Assembly: GCA_001296005.1 (NCBI GenBank)
Contig: LJHR01000045.1
Span: 36,893-100,892 of the forward strand
Source of the DNA: an alpha proteobacterium AAP38
GTDB lineage: Bacteria; Pseudomonadota; Alphaproteobacteria; Azospirillales; Azospirillaceae
Direction of reading: 5' to 3'
Length of the DNA stretch: 64,000 nt
Shown here: positions 30,901 through 34,918 of the stretch, piece by piece
Layout of the letters: each line of letters starts with the position of its first letter
Numbering within the stretch: the first letter of the stretch is position 1
Notes under the pieces: generated by a model
Seen by the model: only the letters and a program-made list of their open reading frames with translations
Told to the model about the DNA's origin: nothing
Database searches by the model: none
Made by a program: the position numbers and the translations under genes

Positions 30901-32627
30901 ACCCTGTCACACCCAATGACAGCGACCTGATCCTGATCGAGGTATTGCAGCCGCCGCAGACGGTGATCCCCGATGGTGTCACCATCCCGCGTGGCACCGC
31001 GTCGGCGGTCACGGGCATCAGCGTAGAGGACACAGACAGCCCCGTCCTCTCCGTCACCCTGACCCCGACCAGCGGCACTGTGGCCCTGACGGCTATCGGC
31101 ACCGCCACCCTGACCCAGGTCTCCAACACGGTGATCCGTGTCACGGGCAGCATCGCCGATGTCAACGCGACCCTGGCGACGCTGCTCTTCACCACGGTTG
31201 ACGGGGTGGAGACGGCACAGCTGCTGGTGCAGACCTCCGATCTGGATGCCCGCACCATGGACAGCGAGAAGCTGCTGACCATCCGTGCGGTGGATGATGT
31301 GCTGCGTCTGCCGGCCGCCGGTGCAACGCTCAGCCTCGACCGCTATGCCACGGTCATCGGCAATATCGGTCAGGATGTGATCACGCTGGCCCGTCCGGCC
31401 GGCACCACCATCGCCGTGACACAGCTGGAAACGCTGATCGGCAGCGCCCAGAACGACATGGTGACCAGCACCGGCAGCGTGGGTTCCACGATGAGTGTGG
31501 AAATGCTGGAAAGCCTGACCGGCTCGCCGGCCACCGATCTGATCTATCTGGGTGGTGCCGGCAGCACCATCTGGATCCAGCAGATCGAGGAACTGGTGGG
31601 CAGCCGTGGCCGTGACCGTGTCACCCTGGGCGATGTCGGCAACAGCATTGCCGTCTCCGGCCTGGAGACGCTGATCGGTGGGCGTGGCCTGGATCAGGTC
31701 ACACTAGGCGGCGGCGGTGCCACCATCTCCGTTGAAGGCATCGAAAGCCTGATCGGCGGCAGTGGCACCGACTTCGTCTTCACCGGCAGCGTTGGCGGCA
31801 CGCTGTGGGCCAAGGGCATCGATGTCCTGGTCGGCGGCAGCGGTCTGGATGCCATCCGCCTGGCTGACGGTGGCAACAGCCTGCTGGTCCGTGGTCTGGA
31901 GACCCTGACCGGCGGCAATGGCACCGACATCGTCACTATCGGCAATAGCGGTGCCACGATGCTGGTCAGCGGTATCGAAACCCTGATCGGTGGCGCGTCA
32001 CGGGAAGTGATCACCCTGGGCAGCCAGGGCGGCACTATCCGCGTCAGCGGGGTGGAGACCCTGACCGGTGGCAACGGGGCGGATATCGTCACCGTGGCCG
32101 ACGCCAAGGCCATCCGCTTCGAAGGCGGGGCCGGGGCCGACCAGATCGCGCTGGGGACAAGCCAGGTGGCGGACCAGATCGTCTACCGCAATGCCGGCGA
32201 CGGTGCGGCGGCGGGCACCAACACAGGCTTCGACCGTATCACCAACTTCCAGACGGCATTGGACAGTCTGGTACTGGTCGGCAATCTGCGCAGCCTGCTG
32301 GACCGCAACGGCGACGGTGTGGTGCAGGGGGCGGACCGGGCAACCGGACAGGTCGATATGGCCAATGACGAGGTGGTCCGCCTGACCACCACGAGCAGCA
32401 GCCTGACCGATGACAGCCTGATTGCCATCCGCACCGCCATCGGTGCCCTGAAGAACCCGCGTGCCGGCGGCAGCGTCATGGTCCTGGCCAGCGACGAGAC
32501 CGATACCGGGATCTACATGGTCACCAAGACCAATGGAGAGCAGAGCATCACGTCGGGGGAAATCAAGCTGCTTGGCGTCGTATCCAACGCCAAGCTGAAC
32601 AGCAGCAACATCTCCTTCGGGGGATAA
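12936..32627 (+). CDS. Giant secreted repeat protein (about 6560 aa), RTX/T1SS-type adhesin or surface-layer candidate
   Basis: The ATG at 12936 follows GAGGGAAAGAAC; there is no Sec signal. Order of parts: a short N-terminus; a 26-residue repeat array (bases 13081-24165); three classical RTX turns, GGAGNDTLISG type (24175-24290); an Ig-like domain (24500-24830); five cadherin-like domains (24835-26342, the last four of 101 aa each); Ig-like domains; a He_PIG-like domain (27295-27600); VCBS- and cadherin-like domains (27600-28255); Calx-beta (28280-28650, DALNEGDETFTV); an Ig-like and an SdrD-B-like segment (28660-29260); an Ala-rich helix (29230-29930); a second Calx-beta (to 30270); three beta-sandwich units (30280-31290); ten more 26-residue repeats; and a C-terminal RTX/serralysin-type tail (GFDRITNFQTALDSLVLVG). 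I infer calcium-dependent type I secretion to the cell surface. No T1SS genes are in the window. The chain is extremely rich in Ser, Thr and Gly, fitting O-glycosylation by its neighbours (inference). Confidence 0.85.
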   Translation: MAAGGTLTLSGGADITLTTGTVYSFVKGVGGTQGLVLNSTGQTMTVTNLDHLYGGTNLKAPEVITLGGTSGNTLGISKLETLIGNVGRDVLTFTVSGNTINATSIETFIGNSTGTDFITLANTGGTTVAISFIESLLGGSGKDVAVTQSTIGTTTVVGLVETIIGVGALDVFATISSVDGNTAMVVGAEILLGNGTKNDAYSLGSGGNTMGVGFADTLIGGSGYDMVTGGFKNGSINRSTGAMTMLISGIEYIAGGTGVRDAIMLGDVNTTITIADIDTLIGSSGADVATMDERRTTQIIGDTALATATVAGTMLVSLIETLIGSAGQDIVSLTAAGSSNGNTIRVSQIETLHGNGFSYNDYVILADTSAKTITIGLVETLLGTSGTDVVVMSAVALASNTIQIAGVETIIGSSNTDWVEFTNASTLSVSAIERLVGSSIDDTAIFGTSAQTSAIVTSIETLLGGMAANIISLTAASTLSVDMIGTLVGSSVKDVVTLRSAATDLALLSVETVIGSAHTDIVRLGQSTDSSTTAVSLVETLIGTGAGAVMLANTGNTVTAGMMSTLFGSTGKDVVTLLSDGSTANISMVETLIGSGGTNVISFADSAATIFVSGVDTVITATQTLSLAGAAQTITIGGVTNILQMPATGGSSSVALPYETVLGDTATDIVTLTQTQGTTLAVQLLETLIGTAQNDIILRTGTVGSTMLVGQVETFIGNTGTDVVQYAAGTTSMALTAVETIIGSASGDDVVTWAASGFTIAVDGIETIVGTAGANVITSTGTTGGTIRVSLLESVTGGAGNDTLAMEGTDANTLTVAGIEAVVGSVGLDVLSLGTFGSTITVSAIESLIGGASGDDVATYTGVTGATLFVARVETLIGNSNSDIAKLVDGGNTMVISQFETIIGGAGVGDTITLGSNGNTVTTTLVETLTGGAGTDVAIMSSSGNITVNLLETLIGSSGVDQALLSGTAGNTLAVSSVEIVTGGIGADTAIITDSGSSTLIFSALETIIGSNGNDYALVNGTVGSTVTVSFIETFAGSSGIEVVSFSSTGETVTVSAIETLIGGAGVDKALLATSGSTISVAGIESIVGNAGARSDLINLAGTSGSTISVSLIESLNGTGGTDIVSQTGTSGSTTAVSLLESLLGGSGNDVTQLGSGGNTLFITGVEHVIGGSGVDLVRMDSGGGTVTVSLVESLIGGAGSDTALLGSLGNTITVSLVETLTGGASSDVVVLGGTSGGTFRVTQIESLTGGSGTEIVTTGSQGVTLAVSLIESLVGGAGQDVGIMAGTLGGTLSITSVEAVTGGGGSDLVTIDQTAANTLTVSLVESVRGGTGTDTVALGAGNNTLLVDLVENIVGNSGNDTIRLSANTSGNNVTVAAVESVIGDSGGSIDHVQMATGGGTIAVSLIESLTGTASNDVASIASNSGSTITVSLIDSLTGGNGTDIVALGGTNGATITVSAVESLVGSSGVDSVTLNGIGGTLAVTAVETITGSIGTDIVTAASGNGTTVTLSVSLVESLTGGDGTDIVLLTSGGNTITTSLVETIIGNTGLDVVQLGTGGNTVNVVGLETVIGGAGTDLVTFTETSGTIVVSGVETVHTTDRTLALAGAATTIVLSPAQLILTVPSAGGNTVTVDAYQTVIGQAGTDVVTFTQASTVAVQLLESLVGSGGNDVATNISTDGSTLNVSDMETIIGNSGLDRVLLSSNGNTLAVTLLETLIGGNATDALQAYGTSGFTMHVSDLDTIVGNSAVNVILSTGTLGSTMSVSGLETLIGSIGFGTDVALLGDGGTTMQVGEYSTLVGGTGTDRISLTTDSSTLSVSLIDTIIGTTSQDSVVIADTGGASIFASLIDTLIGNVGTELATLGSGGNTTSISGVESVAGGAGNDVLTALAGGITTSVTGVEAFYGSSGNDEVTLSSNSGNTILVRLLETLIGGTGGDTVTFGTGGITTVLSSIETLIGGTGVDSITLTAASTITSVGVETLIGSGAGTVVTLTDSDTSIWVQGIETIHKPNGTEVLSGTDLTNGTWVVINNQIINLPSANTVTDYRTVIGSGGTDTVTFTVAATMAVLAVETLIGSSGTDLVSTTGTNGITIMVSGIESLNGGTGLDHILLDNTAGTMGVSLVETIVGGTATDTVLLAASGNTVAVSLVESLIGGSGKDVATNIGGGGTFSISAIETMVGGTGAQFVTTTGTSGSTMLVEEVETLLGGTGIDDLTLSASGNTVSMGGVETLRGGAGTDSVTLSNLGNTITISAVEVINGGSGNDDITLTSGGHTFTVKNIETLRGGAGTEIVTVATGGSTFAIALIETLTGSASIEVVTSTGTAGVTLAVSAIDTLIGDSGTDIVTVDGNAGNTITVALLETLTTGTGQDAVRFADGQNTTLLAIGVETLIGGTGSDNVTLTTAGTTTTVSLIEQLAGGAGKDIVALASATTLSVALIETLTGSAGTDTINGTGTFGVTLSVSGVETIIGASGTDVVTLTDSGNKTIFVGLLETLIASSGLDVVGFTSQGATMAVAGVEQLVGGIGTDAVTLTDSGNSITIQNLESLTGSVANDVVTFATGGSTTQVSLVETLVGASGNNFVLLGSNGNTLSFGALETLLGTGSGIDVVTASAAGTFVVGAIETLIGNSGADRVTLSSHGNTLTVSAVETLSGGTSTDAVKLSNQGNTIFIYLIESLGGGSDKDVVTLSTGGNTVWVDALETLTGNTGSDSISLSSNGTTLSIVRLETILGGTGMDVLVTTSGGVTMSVDAIESLIGNSGTDLVTLSSNGSTVNAENIESLVGTIGSAIDVVTLGSGGNTMLVSRLETLTGGSGTDVITFAASGATISVSGVETLNGGSGLDVVTLASTGNTMQVYRIETLTGGAGVDVISYISSGSTIFMRLMETLIGGIGRDVALLDSTGNTLTISAMEQLTSTGDGRDVVTLAAASTLTIALLETLVGTADTDVITSTGTLGVTMLVSSVETLLGATGIDAITLSTSGTVTVQNLETLFGGTGIDEVKLLTGGSTMSVARFETITGSTDLDVITNLDTSGGTLSLTLIDTLIGNGANDVAILTDTSSTIYLDGFEAVTGGSGADLVRVSNSTLTTTLVENLIGAGSAVVILSGSSGNTVTATGLDALIGGSGNDAVTLSGNNQTTLVNFETITGGSGVDAIALGSGGNTLLVQALETLAGGAGKDVVTAAASGTFAIALLETLTGGGGLDIITGTGTTGITLAMQGVETLIGGSGTDAITLTSTSNNNIHVSLVETLIGNNGVDSVTLGSSGNQIMVSQVETLTGGLGTDVVTLEATFVTVDDIPTLQSNIVISDVETIIGSKGTDTATLGSGNDTVTVSLMENVNTGAGDDHVIMAGGGGTLTVTGLETLTGSSGYDAATLGGTSGTTIRIESLEELAGGTGTDIVTLVSPATGGTTLTISLIDTLTGGSGNDVLVLKGTSVDREELDGSTTVTVTLVESIVTVTDVESVIGSAAAVDIVKLGNTGGSTLSAIGLETLIGNSGNDVVTFTDTGATILVSGLETVYTPTETLSLGGALTTVTIFVPATILYLPSAGATVSVDAYQTIVGDVGKDVVTLNNTRGSKVAVELLETLTGSSYVENVTISSSSGSTMLVSLLETLIGNTGRDVVKLDSNGNTLAFSMLDMIQGGAGTDTLRALSGSGFTTSVTQLETIVGNGSINVVTGTGSDGSTMSVSQLETLMGGAGVDVATLSASGNSLAIWLFETVTGSAGADMLTVTSFGASAGIADVYLDGRDGNDTLSGGAGNDTLISGDGSDTLTGGSGIDLFDVGNGDTVTDIAETEKLRISGSIFTEDQMTLTASGSNAILSFGGNQITLAGRSDLTLDNIYVTSSNGSTLITVDTVKPVPISATIMNSPLASDASVNYKVTFSEDVTGVDISDFTVTDVSGFNRPLTYKVSSVAGSGSVYTVTVGVINGEGAIRLGVLAGGIKDLAGNTGTEQITGELHVVDTVAPANVAGSFVLVQEGAATGTTVGTVTAVDVRPLSFKLLDDAGGRFSIDGSTGIVTVANGKLLDYGKATSHTITVAVSDGLLTTEKTLSVGITNVAPAVPTDTDSAPNSVIEGAVAGTAVGVTVNAVDSSSANLVYSLTDDAGGRFQIDAKTGVVTVKDGTKLDFETAASHTIIALVSDGNSGLSNQTFTINVANAPPTKPVDGDSTVNSVVEGAKAGTLVGITAKATDPGNTAVTYSLTDDAGGRFQIDTKTGVVSVKDGEKLDFEASASHAITVQASDGKGGLSTETFTIDLTNVVPTTPVDDDSMANSVAEGSNAGSSVGLTVKATDPGTTPVTYSLTNDADGRFQIDAKTGVVTVKDADKIDFETATSHSITAQASDGKGGVSNQTFTIAVTNAPPTAPVDKDSAANTVKTGSAAGTTVGITASATDPGNSVVAYSLLADAGGLVAIDGKTGVVTVKDGANWTGVLSGDRTVTVQASDGKGGLSQESFTLAVQAQTKAPSAPVLTTGSDTGTSSSDGITKPGSLVVTGTAEAGAKVSLLIGGTASGLTSVADENGAYSFTIDAGTTVGTLSLSATATGKSGLVSEASTATTITIDGLAPSVTGLALVGTPAPDSTSLTWRVSFSEMVSGATAAAFGLATTGTAKGSIGSVSVVDAQTIEITATGLTGGGTVTLTLDGSRITDVAGNNVAGSASSTPFIIGQSQITATGLSRELSYVEDGGAVSLAGASLTAAPNAALTATLTLADPTTGRIEGGGSYDATTGVWTAIGTMAQINAALAAASFVPALNNDKATSISLLVTDNIAGNAPVGGTITLAVTPVNDAPVIGTAIGNQSAIEGKGFTFALPATAFRDVDSNDTLTFSATVAGGGALPAWLSFDAATGSFSGTPGFNDAGALGITVTATDKAGASVAQSFTVTIADVNQAPVAKEDTGTVRETGFLNGSGLLDNDTDIDLSDTRTIIGVNGDGAVGSLITLASGAKIQVNADGTYTYDPNGAFKALPLGGKGQDSFTYTIADKGGLTSTATVTITIDGENNDPVIQAPKQVIIAKNSGAIGLSIDMPVDPDGNQLFVTIGELPSHGVLQYADGRAVAAGAVVSATELAGLTFRVDPGFAGSAGRVTYSVSDGQKDIASAVDITIAEEQLIAIGVSNGTPSVQVEPTGDGLVAYRFTISRSAGQTPATDGTVTVNWRIDEGGGIDRFDFAGDALPSGTVTLSPGQSSQEITVLVKADALNEGDETFTVKLDGLSSSGLVLTPRINDPSSVSGTILDGARDRLPPQVTGVSAPAAGTYFPGDSVEISLSFSEAVTVDGTPALSLLVGSANRQAVYVGGSGGSVLTFRYVVGAGDLDSDGISVAGSIVNAGAIKDAAGNAALADFTLSGADFGGVVINFVRGKTVDGYISGATVFADANGNGVLDPGEASSVTDATGNYTIGGGSGAYVMVGGTDISTGQVFDGVYEAPSRATVINPLTSAIVGLAGSQATASANLAAAAQLKTALGIDAGLDLLNVDPLQAATASGASAAQVASAVKAQAEAVKIANLIVEGAAVMNGAATTTLAPGQAGQAILDALADAIRALPAGSTLNLADAGTLAGILRGAAARLPGVDAGKVGAVAANAGTIIGAGNAQVNAAALLTDPLAALTAIARVQVVAQTTTVTALRNGTAAGNLDAAVTALTGSNLDAAVAGAQVGTVVPTRLSITAIDTAKAEGDSGFTNFTFQVTRSGTALGAATVDYRVSGNSGLDAADFGGALPTGTVSFAAGETVKTITVRVAADTVIEQDERFTVTLSNPSSGMDILVAQANATILNDDPANPRLSMPAATAILAGRSSVVGGIVVQAAQGGTVTVTLIPTGGAITLVGPASQSRGSGAVTLTGTLADVNATLAGLYFTPDSGSTTGSIQVVAGNGTVPRSDVATLDVRVATAPENILPVKPLVVAGIAGEIIGVSVSDTDSPTLTVTLTPTDGSASVTAMGDVSVTRSDSGVLVLTGSTAAVKQSLATLEFTGVLGKPGASLRIETDDHDPVTPNDSDLILIEVLQPPQTVIPDGVTIPRGTASAVTGISVEDTDSPVLSVTLTPTSGTVALTAIGTATLTQVSNTVIRVTGSIADVNATLATLLFTTVDGVETAQLLVQTSDLDARTMDSEKLLTIRAVDDVLRLPAAGATLSLDRYATVIGNIGQDVITLARPAGTTIAVTQLETLIGSAQNDMVTSTGSVGSTMSVEMLESLTGSPATDLIYLGGAGSTIWIQQIEELVGSRGRDRVTLGDVGNSIAVSGLETLIGGRGLDQVTLGGGGATISVEGIESLIGGSGTDFVFTGSVGGTLWAKGIDVLVGGSGLDAIRLADGGNSLLVRGLETLTGGNGTDIVTIGNSGATMLVSGIETLIGGASREVITLGSQGGTIRVSGVETLTGGNGADIVTVADAKAIRFEGGAGADQIALGTSQVADQIVYRNAGDGAAAGTNTGFDRITNFQTALDSLVLVGNLRSLLDRNGDGVVQGADRATGQVDMANDEVVRLTTTSSSLTDDSLIAIRTAIGALKNPRAGGSVMVLASDETDTGIYMVTKTNGEQSITSGEIKLLGVVSNAKLNSSNISFGG
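13081..24165 (+). repeat. Main 26-residue (78-bp) protein repeat array
   Basis: Diverged in-frame repeats of 26 residues, some 27-28. The consensus is roughly ETLIGGSGTDVVTL followed by SSSGNTITVSLV. Exact 78-bp phasing can be read, for example, from the Glu codons at 21360, 21438, 21516 and 21594. Dividing length by 78 gives about 130-140 units after removing spacer blocks; this is an estimate, not a count. Each unit contains one RTX nonapeptide-like GGxGxDxUx and one GNTIxVS strand, which suggests a beta-solenoid with one calcium-type turn per coil. Four non-repeat spacer blocks divide the array (about 14782-14926, 17713-17862, 18950-19090 and 23480-23628). Confidence 0.85.
25131..26342 (+). 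repeat. Four tandem 101-residue cadherin-like units
   Basis: Four consecutive 303-bp units within the giant gene, each beginning P-[TV]-D-x-D-S. The first three share GRFQID, TKTGVV-type and VKD motifs and end TFTI..N. The fourth is more diverged (LVAIDGKTGVVTVKD). The fold is cadherin-like, with Asp-rich interdomain motifs that usually bind calcium. A related but shorter and more diverged unit lies just upstream at about 24835-25130. The high similarity of the first three suggests recent duplication compared with the 26-residue array. Confidence 0.8.
31347..32120 (+). repeat. C-terminal block of ten 26-residue repeats
   Basis: Ten units of the same 26-residue type as the main array, for example ETLIGGRGLDQVTLGGGGAT, lie between the Ig-like block and the secretion tail. 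The block is introduced by an LPAAGATLSLDRYATVIG spacer (31300-31360) that matches the spacer blocks of the main array. The same repeat type therefore lies on both sides of a module of about 7.1 kb. Confidence 0.85.
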
Positions 32628-32644
32628 TTCCAGATGCTGACAAG

Positions 32645-32684
32645 GGGGCCGGCCGGTGCCAAGCTGCCGGCCGGCCCCTTTTTT
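32645..32684 (+). terminator. Rho-independent terminator of the giant gene
   Basis: A perfect 12-bp G+C stem (GGGGCCGGCCGG at 32645-32656 with its complement at 32667-32678), a 10-base loop and six T residues, 18 bases after the stop codon. Confidence 0.93.
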
Positions 32685-32734
32685 CTGTACGCATCAGGGG
32701 TGGGAAATGGTGGCACTGGCTTCGGGGACAGGAT

Positions 32735-33904
32735 TTGGCGCGTAATCTGGCATTGACCTGGCAGTTGACGGAAATCCATGGCTGGGGCCTGGTGGGTGTC
32801 CACACGGCCCTGTGCCTCGTCGACCGTAACCAGCCGCCGCTTTTGCTGGAAAAGCCGGCCTTCATCACCATGCGCCCGTCCACGCGGGAAAAGCTGGAAC
32901 CGCTGATGGATGGCTACCACCAGATCTCGGCACTTTCCGCCAAGCATGGCGGCAAGAAGCTGAAGCTGCATGACTGCACGGCCCTGCATGCCTTGGGTAA
33001 CCATTTCGAACCAGGGCCTACGAGCAACCTTTATCAAGGTGAGGGCAATATCGGTGTCATCGCGTTCGAGGATACAAGCCTGGACAAGGCTACCCTGGAA
33101 CGGGCACGCCAATATGACCGGATCATTGTCCATTCCACCTATAACAGCGACCTGCTGGCCGAACGCGGGCTGCCCGACGTGCGCATAACGTTCCAGGGTG
33201 TTGACCCGTCGGAAATGCCGCTGCTGCCACGCACCGGCCTGTTCGGTGACCGGTTCGTGGTGTTTTCCGGTGGCAAGATCGAGTATCGCAAGGCGCAGGA
33301 TGTGGTGCTGGCGGCGTTCCGCATCTTCCACGAACGCCATCCCGATGCTCTGCTGATCACCGCCTGGCACAATGCCTGGCCGCACACATCCGCCGACATC
33401 GCGGAATCGCCGCTCGCGGTGCGCGCGCCGCGCATCGATCCGGCCACCCACCGCCTGCGCATCACCGACTGGGCGGCGGACCATGGCGTGCCTTCCGACG
33501 CCTTTGTCGATCTTGGTTTCCTGACCCGTGCCCAGATCGCGCCCATCCTGGCCGAATGCCATGCCGCCCTGTTCCCCAACCGGTGTGAGGGGGCGACCAA
33601 TCTGGTCGCAATGGAAGCCATGGCCTGCGGCGTGCCCGTTATCCTGTCGGACAATACCGGCCATCGCGACTTGATCCGGGAAGGGAATTGCCTGCCCCTG
33701 CGCCGGCAGACGCCCGTGCCCAACCCGCGCGGCGCGCGCCAGGGCTGGTGCGAAAGTTCGGTGGAAGAAGCGGTAGCCCATCTGGAAACGCTTTATGTGA
33801 ACCGGCAGGAGGCGCGGGCCATCGGTGACCGGGGCAAGATCTTCATCCGCACCGAACGTACATGGCGGGATTTTGCGGAAAGCTTTATTGATGCGGCAGC
33901 TTGA
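32735..33904 (+). CDS. GT4-type glycosyltransferase
   Basis: About 389 aa. The C-terminal half is a typical GT-B donor domain: VVFSGGKIEYRKAQDVVLAA, then DLGFLTRAQIAPILAECHAA, LFPNRCEGATNLVAMEAMAC and GVPVILSDNTGH, with the nucleotide-sugar-binding E-x7-E arrangement. The N-terminal half (IHGWGLVGVHTALCL, IGVIAFEDTSLD, IIVHSTYNSDLLAERGL) is the acceptor domain. The start is taken as TTG with GGGGACAGGA in front; no in-frame ATG lies near, so it is the least certain part. It is first in a run of four co-oriented genes and is followed 17 bases later by hldD, suggesting use or extension of a heptose-containing glycan. Cytosolic. Confidence 0.83.
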   Translation: MARNLALTWQLTEIHGWGLVGVHTALCLVDRNQPPLLLEKPAFITMRPSTREKLEPLMDGYHQISALSAKHGGKKLKLHDCTALHALGNHFEPGPTSNLYQGEGNIGVIAFEDTSLDKATLERARQYDRIIVHSTYNSDLLAERGLPDVRITFQGVDPSEMPLLPRTGLFGDRFVVFSGGKIEYRKAQDVVLAAFRIFHERHPDALLITAWHNAWPHTSADIAESPLAVRAPRIDPATHRLRITDWAADHGVPSDAFVDLGFLTRAQIAPILAECHAALFPNRCEGATNLVAMEAMACGVPVILSDNTGHRDLIREGNCLPLRRQTPVPNPRGARQGWCESSVEEAVAHLETLYVNRQEARAIGDRGKIFIRTERTWRDFAESFIDAAA

Positions 33905-33921
33905 TCAGCAGGTATGACGCG

Positions 33922-34914
33922 ATGACCGGCTTGACCATCATAACCGGCGGGGCCGGCTTCATCGGCTCCAACCTCGTCGCGGCCCTGGCCGCGCGCGGGG
34001 AAGAGGTGGTGATCTGCGACCGGCTGGGGTCCGGCGACAAATGGCGCAATCTGGCAAAGCATCTAGTGACCGGCTTCGTGGCGCCCGATCTACTGCCATC
34101 CTTCCTGGCCGCACGGGCCGGATCGGTGAAGGCCGTCCTGCATATGGGGGCGATTTCCGCTACCACGGAAACCGATGCCGACCTGATCGTCGAAACCAAT
34201 ATCGGGCTTTCCACCCTGCTCTGGGACTGGTGCGCTGCCCATGACGTGCCGCTGATCTATGCCTCCTCAGCCGCCACCTATGGCGATGGCAGCCAGGGTT
34301 TCTCGGACGACAATGATCCGGCGGCACTGGCGGCTTTGCGCCCGCTCAACGCCTATGGCTGGTCGAAACTGGCCTTTGACCGTTTTGTGATCGATCAGGT
34401 GGGCCGGGGCCGGCGGCGCCCGCCGCAATGGGCCGGGCTGAAATTCTTCAACGTCTATGGCCCCAACGAATATCATAAGGGCGAGATGATGAGCGTGGTG
34501 GCCAAGAACCACCCCATTGCCGCCGTTGGGGGCCGCGTGCGCCTGTTCAAGTCGCACCACCCTGACTATGCCGATGGCGGGCAGTTGCGTGACTTTGTCT
34601 ATGTTCGCGATTGTGTGGATGTCGTGCTCTGGCTGCTGGGCAATCCCGGTATCAGCGGCATCTTCAATGTCGGCTCCGGTCAGGCACGATCCTTCGCCGA
34701 TCTGATCACGGCTTTGTACCGGGCGGTGGACCGCGAACCCGCCATTGACTATGTCGACATGCCCGATCACCTGCGCGCCAAGTATCAGTATTTCACCCAA
34801 GGTAAGCTGGACCGGCTGCGCGCCTCCGGATACACGGCCCCTATGACGGGACTGGAAAATGGGGTGACAGACTATGTCCGCCACTTCCTGTCCCAGCCCG
34901 ATCCCTACAGGTAA
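33922..34914 (+). CDS. hldD: ADP-L-glycero-D-manno-heptose 6-epimerase
   Basis: 330 aa, normal length for the family. It is an extended short-chain dehydrogenase: NADP-binding TGGAGFIGSN at the N-terminus, YASSAATYGDG, the catalytic YGWSK (Tyr-x3-Lys), and the HldD-specific segments KFFNVYGPNEYHKGEMMSV and ARSFADLITALYRAVDREP. It converts ADP-D-glycero-D-manno-heptose to the L-glycero form, the donor for LPS core heptose and, in some bacteria, for heptosylation of autotransporters. The ATG at 33922 starts directly before the Rossmann strand. It sits between glycosyltransferase genes rather than LPS core genes. I infer that it supplies ADP-heptose to GT9-like or GT4 enzymes of this island. Confidence 0.88.
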   Translation: MTGLTIITGGAGFIGSNLVAALAARGEEVVICDRLGSGDKWRNLAKHLVTGFVAPDLLPSFLAARAGSVKAVLHMGAISATTETDADLIVETNIGLSTLLWDWCAAHDVPLIYASSAATYGDGSQGFSDDNDPAALAALRPLNAYGWSKLAFDRFVIDQVGRGRRRPPQWAGLKFFNVYGPNEYHKGEMMSVVAKNHPIAAVGGRVRLFKSHHPDYADGGQLRDFVYVRDCVDVVLWLLGNPGISGIFNVGSGQARSFADLITALYRAVDREPAIDYVDMPDHLRAKYQYFTQGKLDRLRASGYTAPMTGLENGVTDYVRHFLSQPDPYR

Positions 34915-34918
34915 CGCG

